From an uncultured Bacteroidia bacterium (GTDB taxonomy: Bacteria; Bacteroidota; Bacteroidia; Bacteroidales; UBA932): a DNA stretch of 64,000 bases. Positions 1 to 9,001 of this stretch are shown one piece after another (within the stretch, counting starts at the first letter, position 1; every line of letters starts with the position of its first letter). The stretch is from contig CACZWU010000005.1 of assembly GCA_902784965.1 (NCBI GenBank), forward strand, positions 1 through 64,000. The letters run 5' to 3'. The notes below the pieces were generated by a model that searched no databases, was not told where the DNA came from, and saw only the letters and a program-made list of their open reading frames with translations. The position numbers were made by a program, and so were the translations under genes.

Positions 1-1128
1 GCCAGCCTCGTTTTCCCTTATCCCCTGGATCGCCTGGCCCTGGGGGTTCATTACTACCGCTACCACAACATCCTGCCTGGCCTGCTCTGGGTGGCTGCCT
101 TATGCAGCGGACTGCCCTGCCTGCTTTCCTGTTTCAAGGGCCGGCCTTTACGGACCTGGGCGTCGGCGACGGTCTTTGTCCTGCTGGCTGCTCTGGGTGC
201 CTTTTTGGTTTTCCGCGCCGCCGACACGGCGAAGGAAGAATGGATGCGCTACGACTTCATGGTGCGGATGCAGATGTGGAATCGCATTATGCTCACGGCC
301 GATCGGCGCAATCCCGATACGCCGAAGACCGTATCCTGTCTCAATCTGGCCCTGGGCAAAACCGGGCGGATGCCCGATTATCAATTTTCCTACTTCCAGA
401 ACGGACCGGATGGACTTCTTCCGCCTTTCATCGGTGATCACACCAATCCTGTCTCCACGGGTGAAATCTTCTGGCATCTGGGTATGGTCAATACGGCGCA
501 GCGCTTCGCCTTTGAAGCACAGGAGGCCATCCCGGACTTCCAGAAGAGCGCCCGCTGCTATCAACGCCTGGCCGAGACCAACCTGGTCAACGGCGATACG
601 CTTGTTGCCCGTAAATACCTCAAAGCTCTGCAGCACACCCTCTTCTATCGCAAATGGGCCCGCGAAACCGAATCCCTTGTTGAGGTCGGCTCGCTCTTCG
701 AACAGCGGCCTGAACTGGCCCGCGTCCGAGACTGCCGGTTGCGGGAACACGATTTCCTGTACAGCGAAACGGAGATGGATTCGATGCTGGGCCTGCTGAA
801 AGTGGAGAATCCCCGGAATACGATGGCGCTGGACTACCTGATGGCCTGGTGCCTGCTGCGCAAGGACCTCGACCGTTTCGTGGAGTGCCTCTCCCTGGTC
901 GAGGCGCCCACCCTGCCCAAATCCTACCAGGAAGCGCTGTTGCTGCGATGGGTGTTGACGCACAAGGATTACAATGGCCTGCCGGCCTATATTTCTCCGG
1001 CGTATGTCCTGCGGATCCGCGAGTTCCTCACGGATGCCAACTCCGGGAAGACGGAAGCGGAACTGCAGCGTACCTATGGCGACAGCTACTGGTTTTATTA
1101 TTATTTCCGATACCGACACAGCGAATAA
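1..1128 (+). CDS. DUF6057-like membrane protein, 5' end outside window
   Basis: The reading frame is open from base 1, so the start lies upstream of the window; a GTG at 91 is probably internal. The visible part begins with two hydrophobic segments and continues as a soluble, helical, TPR-like region. It ends in an aromatic cluster (SYWFYYYFRY) shared with the proteins at 5921-6991 and 8998-10458, which makes these three paralogs. From memory they match Bacteroidales membrane proteins filed as DUF6057, whose function is unknown to me. The gene lies 8 bases upstream of a PD40 lipoprotein gene on the same strand, and the same pairing recurs twice more in this window. Family call is moderately sure; function is open. 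Confidence 0.7.
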   Translation, partial: ASLVFPYPLDRLALGVHYYRYHNILPGLLWVAALCSGLPCLLSCFKGRPLRTWASATVFVLLAALGAFLVFRAADTAKEEWMRYDFMVRMQMWNRIMLTADRRNPDTPKTVSCLNLALGKTGRMPDYQFSYFQNGPDGLLPPFIGDHTNPVSTGEIFWHLGMVNTAQRFAFEAQEAIPDFQKSARCYQRLAETNLVNGDTLVARKYLKALQHTLFYRKWARETESLVEVGSLFEQRPELARVRDCRLREHDFLYSETEMDSMLGLLKVENPRNTMALDYLMAWCLLRKDLDRFVECLSLVEAPTLPKSYQEALLLRWVLTHKDYNGLPAYISPAYVLRIREFLTDANSGKTEAELQRTYGDSYWFYYYFRYRHSE

Positions 1129-1136
1129 GTCCCTCC

Positions 1137-2597
1137 ATGAAACGTCTCTTCTGCCCGATCCTTGTCCTCTTGCTGCTGGCAGCCTGCAGCCCGAAAGCGC
1201 GCGATGCTGTCGCTTGCGGAGAACGGCCTGACATATATCCCGATTACGTGGGGGTTACGGTTCCTGTGACCATCGCTCCGCTCGATTTTACGCTAAAGGG
1301 AGCCGATGCGATAGACGTGCTGCTCTCCGCGCCGGACGGCACGGAACTTCGCAGCGCAGGCAAAACTTCCACCCGTTTTTCTGAAAAACGCTGGCGCAAG
1401 ATTCTCCAGCGGAGTGCAGGTGACTCCCTCCGCGTGCTTGTCAGCGGAAGGATCGATGGTCAGTGGAAGATTTTTGCTCCATTCTGCCTTTTCGTTTCGA
1501 CCGACGCCATCGACTACGGTCTGACCTACCGCCTGCTGGAACCGGGCTATGAGATTTACAGCAAGATGGGTATTTACGAGCGGGAACTATCCTCGTTCCG
1601 CCAGAGCGCGCTGCTGGAAAACACCCAATTTGACGGCTGTTTGAATTGCCACGCCAGTCAGCAGGGCGATCCGGGTACCTGGACCCTTCATATCCGCGGC
1701 AGCCACGGGGCGACGCTGTTGCAGCACAAGGGAAAAATGGCGGCCTACAACACGAAGACCGACTCCACGCTGGGCTTCTGCGTCTATCCGTACTGGCACC
1801 CCTCGGGCCGCTACATTGCGTATTCCACCAACAACACGCGACAGGGATTCCATGTGCAGCCCGACAAGATCATTGAAGTGTTCGACCTGGATTCGGACAT
1901 CCAGGTCTATGACGTGGAACGGAATGAGCTGATTACGGCGCCACAGGTCAAACGTCCCGGCATTTGGGAGACCTTTCCTGTGTTCTCACCCGACGGAGGC
2001 ACCCTGTACTTTACCGCCGCCAAACAGGTGGAGATTCCGGGCGAATTGCCGCAGTCGCGCTACAACCTGATGAAGGTGAGCTTCGATCCTGAGACCGGTA
2101 GGATTGGCGACGATGTAGAAATGGTGGTCGATGCGGCGTCCCAGTCGAAGAGTCTCTGTTTCCCTCGTCCTTCCTACGATGGCAAGTATCTGATGTACAC
2201 GCTCTGTGACTACGGTACATTCTCAATCTGGCACCACGAATCCGACCTGTGGCTGTTGGATCTGGAGACCCTGGAATCCCGGCCTCTTGACGGGGTCAAC
2301 AGCGCCGACACCGACAGTTTCCACAACTGGAGTTCCAATTCCCGCTGGTTCGTATTCTCAAGCCGGCGCGACGACGGACTCTTCACGCGCCTGTACATCG
2401 CGCATTTCGATGACAACGGTGTTGCCGGCAAGCCCTTCATGCTGCCGCAGCGCGATCCGAAGAACTACTACGAAAACTTCTTCTTTTCCTACAACGTCCC
2501 TGAATTCGTTACCGGCTCCGTTCCCCTCAACCGCATCCGTGCCCAAAAGGCCATCAATACCCCCGAGCGCATCCCTTTCGGATACCGTAGCAAATAA
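1137..2597 (+). CDS. PD40/TolB-like beta-propeller lipoprotein with one CxxCH motif
   Basis: This 486-residue protein starts at the ATG at 1137, just after the DUF6057 stop; that start gives a clean lipoprotein signal (LLLAACSPK). The body carries PD40 propeller repeats (FSPDG, HPSGRY, SYDGKY, NWSSNSRW). A single c-type heme-like motif, CLNCH, lies mid-protein and is followed by an RGSHGATL segment. The same motif and spacing occur in the paralogs at 4474-5934 (CMNCH) and 7547-9001 (CMNCH). Family knowledge says PD40 proteins are extracytoplasmic and often act in binding or scaffolding. Whether heme is attached cannot be told from sequence. The gene is convergent with the GH5 gene, separated by a perfect hairpin. 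Confidence 0.8.
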   Translation: MKRLFCPILVLLLLAACSPKARDAVACGERPDIYPDYVGVTVPVTIAPLDFTLKGADAIDVLLSAPDGTELRSAGKTSTRFSEKRWRKILQRSAGDSLRVLVSGRIDGQWKIFAPFCLFVSTDAIDYGLTYRLLEPGYEIYSKMGIYERELSSFRQSALLENTQFDGCLNCHASQQGDPGTWTLHIRGSHGATLLQHKGKMAAYNTKTDSTLGFCVYPYWHPSGRYIAYSTNNTRQGFHVQPDKIIEVFDLDSDIQVYDVERNELITAPQVKRPGIWETFPVFSPDGGTLYFTAAKQVEIPGELPQSRYNLMKVSFDPETGRIGDDVEMVVDAASQSKSLCFPRPSYDGKYLMYTLCDYGTFSIWHHESDLWLLDLETLESRPLDGVNSADTDSFHNWSSNSRWFVFSSRRDDGLFTRLYIAHFDDNGVAGKPFMLPQRDPKNYYENFFFSYNVPEFVTGSVPLNRIRAQKAINTPERIPFGYRSK

Positions 2598-2606
2598 AGG
2601 CGCGGG

Positions 2607-2655
2607 TGGTAACTCGTCCAGAGAGCATTTTTTCTGCTCTCTGGACGAGTTACCA
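2607..2655. terminator. Perfect 21-bp hairpin between convergent genes
   Basis: Bases 2607-2627 pair without mismatch with 2635-2655 around a 7-base loop TTTTTTC. It lies between the stops of the PD40 gene (2597) and the GH5 gene (2687, other strand), where a two-way terminator is expected. The T-run is in the loop instead of after the stem, so it is not a standard intrinsic terminator. Confidence 0.6.
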
Positions 2656-2686
2656 GAGCGCCTTGAATCTGAGCGCCCCAATAGGC

Positions 2687-4459
2687 CTACGGCGCTGAAT
2701 CGTAGACGCTTTCGAGCGTGTAGGCAGGATCTTTCATCGTGACAGCCTTGACCATGATGCCGACCAGTTCCTGGGCCTTGTCGTCGACGAAGACCCCCGT
2801 GCCATGGTCGATATAAGCGTGCTTCTCAGGACCGACGCCAGAAGCACCGTTGTCCCAGAGATACATCGGCAACAGCCGGTCGGCCGCCGCCTTGCAGAAA
2901 TACTCCATATAATATTTCTGGAACGCATAATCCGCGTCAGTATGCCGTGAGCAGCCCATTTCACCCAGATACACCGGAATGCCCTTGTCCAGATAGGTGG
3001 TTTTCAACTGGTCGAACGTCCACCGGAGGCCCGCCTCGTTGTCGCCGCTGATCTTGAGGTTGGGATCGGCGGTATGGCCGAACTGACGTACCAGCGGGTC
3101 TTTCAGCGTGTAATCGTACGGATCATAGTCGTGAACAGCCACCATCAAGCGGTTGGCGGAGGTGTAATCTTTCGGGAGTTTCAGGCCGGGGATGGTAAAC
3201 GTGGGACTGGCCGCATAGCCCGGGATGCCCAGCCAGCGCGTGGCATTGTTGCCCCCGGTGGTGCGGACTGCGTCGACAAACACCTGGTTCCATTCGTTGA
3301 GCACTTTGTACTGTGCATCCGGATTGTTCTGGAAAGCGGTGCTCCAGCCCCAGCCGCCGTCCTGGATCTCGTTGAACGACTCGAAAACGAGCCATTCCCC
3401 CTTGTCCTTGAAGCGGTTGGCGATCTGGGTCCATACATTGAAGATTTCTTCCTTCACTTTCTCGTTCTGGGTGTTATTGTTGTAGGCTTTGGCGATGTCC
3501 AGCCAGTAGCTCTCGTCGTGGTGCGTGTTGACGATGGCCACCAGACCGGCCTTCTCGGCGTAGCCGACGATCTCTTCTACACGGCTCAGCCATTTCTCGT
3601 CCAGACGATAGCCCGGCGCCTTGCCGATATGCCCTTCCCATGTGGTGCAGATGCGCACGGCTTTGAAGCCCGCTGCCTTTACGCCGTTAAAGGTGGACTG
3701 GGTACATTTCGGATTGCCCCAGATTGTTTCAGCGGCGACGCCGTTCGCGATGGCATCCATGTGGTTGCCCATGTTCCAGCCCGGACCCATTGCGTTGAAT
3801 ACCATTTCCGGTGTGAGGGCTTCTGCACTGGCTGTAGGAATGCTGGCGGAAGCTTCGCGCGAGATTTTGACGCTCACGCTTTCGTTGCCGCACTTGACAG
3901 TGATTGTGCCGTTGCCGGCGGCGGATGCACGGTTTGCACCGGCAAACAGGGTGACGGTGGTTTCGTGCCTGTTGTTGATCTGGCCCGTCTCGACACCGCA
4001 CCAGGCAGCGTCGGAACTGACCGTGGGCTGTTCGGAGGAGTTGACCGTCAAGGTCGCTTCGCCGCCGAAGCGGTCGAAGGAAACGCTGCTCTTGTCAACG
4101 GTGAGCGTGACGTGCGGGATGCCCTGGGTGACAGGCACCATCAAGCTCTGTTTGTCGCCGATGACGCGGATGGAGGCAGAGCGGCTGGCCGTACCCGTGT
4201 TTTCCTGGGCCGTGACGCTCAATTTGAGGCTGTTGGAGGCATAGCTGCCTTCCGTCAGTTTGATCCAGGCGTCGGAGCAGCTGATGTCGGGTTTGATGCC
4301 GCTGGTGATGGTAATATCAAGGGTCCCGCCGCTTGCGTCGAAGTTCAGACTTGAGGGATTGGCAGTGAGTGTCACGGGTGCGGGCGCGGGTTCGGGATCT
4401 CCGCAGGAGAGCGCCAGGATCGCGGCAAACAAGGTGAGGGTAAAAAAACGAAACTTCAT
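2687..4459 (-). CDS. Secreted BACON-BACON-GH5 endo-beta-glucanase, probably GH5_4 xyloglucanase type
   Basis: The 590-residue lipoprotein has a lipobox at Cys19 (ALSCGDPEP); the acidic residues after the cysteine suit a surface-export signal. Two BACON-type beta domains span about residues 28-115 and 116-202. The GH5 barrel follows from about 215 and contains GWNMGNHMDA, the acid/base Glu364 in SFNEIQDGG, and the nucleophile Glu500 in YLGEMGC. The BACON-GH5_4 layout matches the endo-xyloglucanase BoGH5A of Bacteroides ovatus; another beta-1,4-glucan or glucomannan remains possible. It is the last gene of the leftward set running from SusC, starting 14 bases after the PD40 stop. It would make the first surface cuts in a polymer then imported through SusC/SusD. 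Confidence 0.88.
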   Translation of the reverse strand: MKFRFFTLTLFAAILALSCGDPEPAPAPVTLTANPSSLNFDASGGTLDITITSGIKPDISCSDAWIKLTEGSYASNSLKLSVTAQENTGTASRSASIRVIGDKQSLMVPVTQGIPHVTLTVDKSSVSFDRFGGEATLTVNSSEQPTVSSDAAWCGVETGQINNRHETTVTLFAGANRASAAGNGTITVKCGNESVSVKISREASASIPTASAEALTPEMVFNAMGPGWNMGNHMDAIANGVAAETIWGNPKCTQSTFNGVKAAGFKAVRICTTWEGHIGKAPGYRLDEKWLSRVEEIVGYAEKAGLVAIVNTHHDESYWLDIAKAYNNNTQNEKVKEEIFNVWTQIANRFKDKGEWLVFESFNEIQDGGWGWSTAFQNNPDAQYKVLNEWNQVFVDAVRTTGGNNATRWLGIPGYAASPTFTIPGLKLPKDYTSANRLMVAVHDYDPYDYTLKDPLVRQFGHTADPNLKISGDNEAGLRWTFDQLKTTYLDKGIPVYLGEMGCSRHTDADYAFQKYYMEYFCKAAADRLLPMYLWDNGASGVGPEKHAYIDHGTGVFVDDKAQELVGIMVKAVTMKDPAYTLESVYDSAP

Positions 4460-4473
4460 AATGTGTCCGATAT

Positions 4474-5934
4474 TTATTCAAAAGATTCTGCCGGCATTTC
4501 TTTCCAGACTTTGCCGATGGTGGCGGCATCGAAGCCAACTGGGGCGTTGCCCAGGTCCGGAACATTGAAAGAGCGCAGCATGGTATCGTAATAATGTGGG
4601 TTTTTCTGAGGCAGGAGGAATGGTTTCGTTACAGTTCCGTCAGGTGCGACATGACTGAAATACGGTTTCCCGTACAGTCCGTCGCCGCGTTTGGAAGCAA
4701 ACACAAACCATGTGCCATCCGACGACCAGCTGTGATAGGTGTCGGATTTCTCTGCGTTGACGGCACGCATATCCAAGATGCTGCCGTCGGACAGGTCCAT
4801 CAGGCAGAGGTCGCATTCGGAGTGGTTGATGGGGAAGGTCCCGTAGCCGGCCACCGTGAAAAGGAGCCAACGGCCGTCGGGCGAGGTCTTGGGATGGCAG
4901 ACAGAGGCCGCTCGTCTTGTGGCGCTCCAGACCGTATCGGCAGGGCCGCCCAGGGTTCCTGTCGCGGTATCGAAAGGGACGCGGACCAGCGAATACATCG
5001 TCTGGTACAGATCGGCCGGCAAGGGATGCGCGGGTGCTGCACAGTAGTAGACGAACTCGCCGTCGGCCGAGAAAACGGGGAAGGTCTCGAAGACGTCTTC
5101 CCGGCTGGTTTCCGGGAATGTCAGCAGTCGCTTGCCGTCAAAATCAGCTACGCAGAGGTCTGACGCAGTGTCGAAGACTTCCATCCGGCGACCACCTTCG
5201 GAGTGCATTGCCGGAACGATGATGTTGGTGGAAAAGACGCCGAAACGGCCGCCGGGATGGATCTCTCCGTAAACGGTAGGGGAGATCATCGTGTCGTTCT
5301 TGAGCGTGAGTTTGCGCAGTTCGCCTCCGCGGTTGAGGATGGCGCCGCCACCCTCGCCGCGCAGGTAGAACATCGACAGGTCGCCGCGTCCCTGGCTGTG
5401 GATGTGGCAGTTCATGCATTTGTTCTCCGTGTGGCGATAGTCGGAAATGACGCGGGTGTCGAAGCTTTCGAGATGCCGCTCCACAATCTCCAGATCGTCC
5501 CAGACTTCAAAGCCGGGTTCGATGAGGCGGTAGGTCAGATAGGGATCAATCCGGTCGTGCGACAGATGCAGGGTCCAGCGATGGAACTGATGCGTGCCGC
5601 CGGATGACCAGGCAGATTCTACGGTGATGTCACCACCTGCTGCGACTGCCAGCCATTCTCGCCAGACTTTCTCTTTCCAGACGACTTCGCGCCCTTTGAA
5701 CGAGAGGGTCTTCCCATTGGCCAAAAAGTGCGTCGTGAATTCTTTTCCTTCCGGATCCGTATAATAGAAATTGAGCGGAGCGATGTTGATGGGAAGGGTG
5801 ACATCCGTATAGTCCGGAAAAATGAAGGAGTCCCTGTCAGTCCCCGGTCCGGCAGGACGTACATCGTACGGCCTGCCGCAAGAGAGCGGCAGGCCGGCCA
5901 GCATGGCCAGCAGGAGGAGCTTATTTCGTTTCAT
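4474..5934 (-). CDS. PD40/TolB-like beta-propeller lipoprotein with one CxxCH motif (second copy)
   Basis: This is a 486-residue paralog of 1137-2597. The signal ends in a lipobox (AGLPLSCGRP). PD40 repeats are visible (HPGGRFGVFS, FPVFSADGEFVYYC, TSPDGRWLLF, SWSSDGTWFVF), and the CMNCH motif is followed by LRGEGGGAIL, as in the other copies. It overlaps the end of the upstream DUF6057-like gene by 14 bases, so the two are very likely translationally coupled. The conserved pairing of a membrane protein and a propeller lipoprotein suggests they work together. The substrate or partner is unknown. Confidence 0.8.
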   Translation of the reverse strand: MKRNKLLLLAMLAGLPLSCGRPYDVRPAGPGTDRDSFIFPDYTDVTLPINIAPLNFYYTDPEGKEFTTHFLANGKTLSFKGREVVWKEKVWREWLAVAAGGDITVESAWSSGGTHQFHRWTLHLSHDRIDPYLTYRLIEPGFEVWDDLEIVERHLESFDTRVISDYRHTENKCMNCHIHSQGRGDLSMFYLRGEGGGAILNRGGELRKLTLKNDTMISPTVYGEIHPGGRFGVFSTNIIVPAMHSEGGRRMEVFDTASDLCVADFDGKRLLTFPETSREDVFETFPVFSADGEFVYYCAAPAHPLPADLYQTMYSLVRVPFDTATGTLGGPADTVWSATRRAASVCHPKTSPDGRWLLFTVAGYGTFPINHSECDLCLMDLSDGSILDMRAVNAEKSDTYHSWSSDGTWFVFASKRGDGLYGKPYFSHVAPDGTVTKPFLLPQKNPHYYDTMLRSFNVPDLGNAPVGFDAATIGKVWKEMPAESFE

Positions 5935-6991
5935 TCTTCACGGCGTAATAGTAATAATACCAGTAGCTTTTGCCGAATTCCGCCGTCAGGTTCCTTCCGG
6001 AGCCTCCATCTCGCTTGTAAATGGTGACAAAACGGTTGAAGCGTTGGAAACAGGCTTCAGATATGTGGTAATGGGCAAGATTCTCGGCGCTCATCCCGCC
6101 TTTGGCGGCCAGGAAGATGAGCATAGCTTCTTCGTAGAGCTGCGAGCGGGTGAGACCGGGGTCGAAATCGCCTACGAAGGCGTCGATATCTTTGGTCAGC
6201 AGATCGTAGCAAAGGAGATAATCCAGCGCCAGCCGGTTGGTCTGGTTGGCACTGAGCAGGATACGGAGGATGATCGGCGTCTGGTCCATGCCGTGGACCA
6301 GGTCGAACTGAGGCATCAGGTTGCGTTTTTCGGCGATGCGCAGCTGATATTGCGGACTCCAGTTTTCGGGAAAACGCGACCGGGCCCATTGGCGGTCTTC
6401 TTGCGAACCGTTCAGGAGCATACGCAGATATTTGGCGGCGGCTTCGTATTCGCCCGTGACCAGATTGGCTTCGGCCAGACGGCGGAGATAGCGTGAACCA
6501 TTGTGTTCCGGCGAAAAGAGCAGCCCCAGCATGGCATCGCGTTCGGCCAGCGGCATATAACCCAACTGGAACCAAACGTCGCCTGCACAGGCAATCTTGA
6601 ACGGGGTGGAAGAAGGCCCCACGGGTAGGAATAGCCCGCGTTCGAAGGGCTGGTAGTAATCCATCAGCCGGTCGGGAAGCCGTCCCAGCATCGCGTTGGC
6701 CAGGTTATAGTAGTAGGTCCCCACTTCGTTGTGAAGGTCTTTCCTTGTGGCGAGATCGGCCACTTTCTGCCAATTTTCTTCCCCCGCTTCTACGATCAGG
6801 CCCAGGATCTGTTCGGCGTCGCGGTCGGGCTTGCCCCAGACCTCGCGGGCTTCCCGCAGCGAGATGCCGTTCTGGGCGGCATATTTCCGAAAATAGGGAT
6901 GGCGGAGCAGGAATACACACTGACTGGCGCCGGCCGCGAGCAGCACGACGGCAAGAGCGATCCATAGCCATTGTTTTCCTCTGCAGGCCAT
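5921..6991 (-). CDS. Short DUF6057-like protein with a single N-terminal membrane anchor
   Basis: The 356-residue protein has one hydrophobic segment at about residues 9-27, then a soluble helical region like the C-terminal half of the DUF6057 protein at 8998-10458. It shares the ending SYWYYYYYAVKN and the internal pattern of single-residue TPR-like helices. The polytopic N-terminal half found in the 486-residue paralog is absent. The start sits one base after the DUF4369 stop, so there is no room for a longer form. It may be a reduced version that keeps only the extracytoplasmic domain. It is followed by its own PD40 partner. Confidence 0.7.
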   Translation of the reverse strand: MACRGKQWLWIALAVVLLAAGASQCVFLLRHPYFRKYAAQNGISLREAREVWGKPDRDAEQILGLIVEAGEENWQKVADLATRKDLHNEVGTYYYNLANAMLGRLPDRLMDYYQPFERGLFLPVGPSSTPFKIACAGDVWFQLGYMPLAERDAMLGLLFSPEHNGSRYLRRLAEANLVTGEYEAAAKYLRMLLNGSQEDRQWARSRFPENWSPQYQLRIAEKRNLMPQFDLVHGMDQTPIILRILLSANQTNRLALDYLLCYDLLTKDIDAFVGDFDPGLTRSQLYEEAMLIFLAAKGGMSAENLAHYHISEACFQRFNRFVTIYKRDGGSGRNLTAEFGKSYWYYYYYAVKNETK

Positions 6992-6992
6992 C

Positions 6993-7550
6993 CTATTGCG
7001 TGTCGGGTGTCTGTTCCTTGGGCAGAGGATACAGTTGCAGCAGAAAGGCGCCCAGGATGCTTTCTTCGCCCACGGCCCGGGCCATCTGCCAGGTACGCTG
7101 CTTGTATGCGTCCCGTTCTTTTTTCGCTTCTTCCTTCAGACCGGCGTCGTAGAGTTGTCCGGATAGGCGGTTGTGTTCGATGGTCAGGTCTTTCCATACC
7201 TGCAGGCTGTCGTTCTGGGGCGTTCCGCCGCCGCGGCTGTCGGGGCCAAGGGTCACGAAAATATCGCCGGGTTCGGTAACCACCAGCAGGTCCTGTCCCT
7301 TGTGACGTTCGTGGGCAATGATGCGGACGGTACACATCCAGTGTTTATTGCCTTTGAAGGAAAATTCGTGGTTGTGGATCAGGGTGGAATCGACATTCTC
7401 GCGCTCTTCATGTCCGTAGGGAACGAGGAATACTTTGACGCCTTCCAGCTCGTTTGATGTTACCCGTCCGTGAATGCGGTACTGGTCGCTGTTGCAGGAA
7501 CAGAGCAGGACAACCGTCAGCGCGGAGATGATGAACAATCTCTTCTTCAT
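6993..7550 (-). CDS. DUF4369-type lipoprotein
   Basis: The 185-residue protein has a lipoprotein signal (VVLLCSCNSD) followed by a small beta domain of the DUF4369 kind (YRIHGRVTSNELEGVKVFLV, then a segment ending in GDIFVTLGPD). A charged helical tail follows. In many Bacteroidota proteins this domain sits in front of a thioredoxin-like domain; none is present here. It overlaps the upstream PD40 gene by four bases and ends one base before the short DUF6057-like gene, so it sits between the two DUF6057/PD40 pairs in one transcription unit. A periplasmic or outer-membrane location follows from the signal; the role is unknown. Confidence 0.7.
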   Translation of the reverse strand: MKKRLFIISALTVVLLCSCNSDQYRIHGRVTSNELEGVKVFLVPYGHEERENVDSTLIHNHEFSFKGNKHWMCTVRIIAHERHKGQDLLVVTEPGDIFVTLGPDSRGGGTPQNDSLQVWKDLTIEHNRLSGQLYDAGLKEEAKKERDAYKQRTWQMARAVGEESILGAFLLQLYPLPKEQTPDTQ

Positions 7551-9001
7551 GGTTTGACTGTAGCTTGGATCCGTTTGTCGGAGAATACGTCGCGGTAGAC
7601 TCCGCGGGTGTTGAAATGGACCTTGGACCGGGTGAAATCGGGCGCATTGTAGGAATACAGGGTCCCGTGATAGAGTTTCCGGGGATTCCGCTGCGGCAGC
7701 ACGAACGGTTTGGTGCAGTGCCCGTTTTCGTCGATCGAGGCAAGGTATATCTGAACGTAGAGTCCGTCGGCTCGCCGGCTGGAGAAAAGGAACCAGCGAC
7801 TGTTGGAACTCCAGTTATGGAAACTTTCGGAGAAGGGGCTGTTGACTTCGTCGATGGGGCGGGTCTCCCCGGTCGAGAGGTCCATCAGCCAGAGGTCCGC
7901 TTCTTTGTGACTGATGGGGAAGACACCGAAATCCGCCTGATTGTACATCAGCCAGCGGCCGTCGTATGAAGGGCGCGGAAAAGCGATGCTATGGCTGTCG
8001 CGGCTCGCCGGAATGACGCACTCGATCTCGCCCAGCCGGCCTGTCGCCGGGTCGAAAGGAACGCGCATCAGGTCGTAGCGGATGCTGTCGACAAAGCGAG
8101 GCACATCGTAGGCTTTGGCTTTGCAGTAGTACAGGGTCTTTCCGTCTGGGGTGAAAGCGGGGGAGGATTCCAGATATTCCTCCGAGGTGAGCCGGGGATC
8201 GACGATCAGGGAGTAATCGTCGGTATCGACGATGACCAGGTCGGAAGCCAGGTCAAAGACTTCAATGGTCCGCTGGTCGGCTGTCCAGAAGCATTGCCGG
8301 ACAGGGTTGATGGAACCGGCAAACCAGCGGCCTTCCGGATGCCAGTAACAGTAGGCTACGTTGCCCAGGGTGCTGTCGGTCTTGGTGGTCACCCACTCGC
8401 TGTGTCCGTCCTGCTGAACCAGCGTGGCGCCGTGACTGCCCCGCAGATGGAAAAGGAATTGGCCTGGGTCGGTCGCATTGGCCGTATGGCAGTTCATGCA
8501 TTGGCCCGGGGTGAGGGTGCTTTCTATGATGGGTTCCTCCCGGAACGTATGGATGTCGCGCTGATAGATGCCGATAGTGCTGTATGTGGTGTAACCCGGC
8601 GCAATCTTCCGGTAGGTAACGCCGTAGTCTGTCAAGGGTATGTCGCTGACATAGACGATGAAATCACGCCATTGGATCCAACGGCCGTTTTTTTTGCCCA
8701 GCACGGTGAAATGCAGGGTGTCACCGGCATTCCGTTCTGTCAGGCGTCGCCAGGCCTTGACGGGGAAGTCGGCCCAGCGGCCGCGGGTCTTGATTTCGCC
8801 ACCGTTGTTACCGGTGACGCGGACGAACACGCGGTCATATTCTTCCGGCAGGTTGAAGTTCAGGGGAGCGATGCCGGCGGGGATCGTCACTCCGATGTAA
8901 TCGGGATAGATGGCAGGCAGTTCTTCCACAAATTCGGTCTGCTGAGCGCAGGAGACCAGCAGGAGGAGCGGCAAAAGGAAGTACAGGCATCTTTTCATCA
9001 C
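7547..9001 (-). CDS. PD40/TolB-like beta-propeller lipoprotein with one CxxCH motif (third copy)
   Basis: This 484-residue protein is colinear with the two other copies. Its lipobox is LLLVSCAQQ. Propeller repeats include YWHPEGRWFAGS, FTPDGKTLYYC, SYDGRWLMYN and WSSNSRWFLFSSRR. The CMNCH motif is followed by LRGSHGATLVQ. The start codon overlaps the stop of the full-length DUF6057 gene by four bases (ATGA type). All three copies share the opening motif IYPDYxGVTIPxxIAPLNF after the signal. I place it outside the inner membrane; no enzymatic residues beyond the heme-like motif are apparent. Confidence 0.8.
   Translation of the reverse strand: MMKRCLYFLLPLLLLVSCAQQTEFVEELPAIYPDYIGVTIPAGIAPLNFNLPEEYDRVFVRVTGNNGGEIKTRGRWADFPVKAWRRLTERNAGDTLHFTVLGKKNGRWIQWRDFIVYVSDIPLTDYGVTYRKIAPGYTTYSTIGIYQRDIHTFREEPIIESTLTPGQCMNCHTANATDPGQFLFHLRGSHGATLVQQDGHSEWVTTKTDSTLGNVAYCYWHPEGRWFAGSINPVRQCFWTADQRTIEVFDLASDLVIVDTDDYSLIVDPRLTSEEYLESSPAFTPDGKTLYYCKAKAYDVPRFVDSIRYDLMRVPFDPATGRLGEIECVIPASRDSHSIAFPRPSYDGRWLMYNQADFGVFPISHKEADLWLMDLSTGETRPIDEVNSPFSESFHNWSSNSRWFLFSSRRADGLYVQIYLASIDENGHCTKPFVLPQRNPRKLYHGTLYSYNAPDFTRSKVHFNTRGVYRDVFSDKRIQATVKP

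Noticed and set aside
849..1136. N-terminal extension of the PD40 gene
   Set aside because: The frame is open upstream but lies inside the DUF6057 coding sequence; the lipoprotein signal begins at the ATG at 1137.
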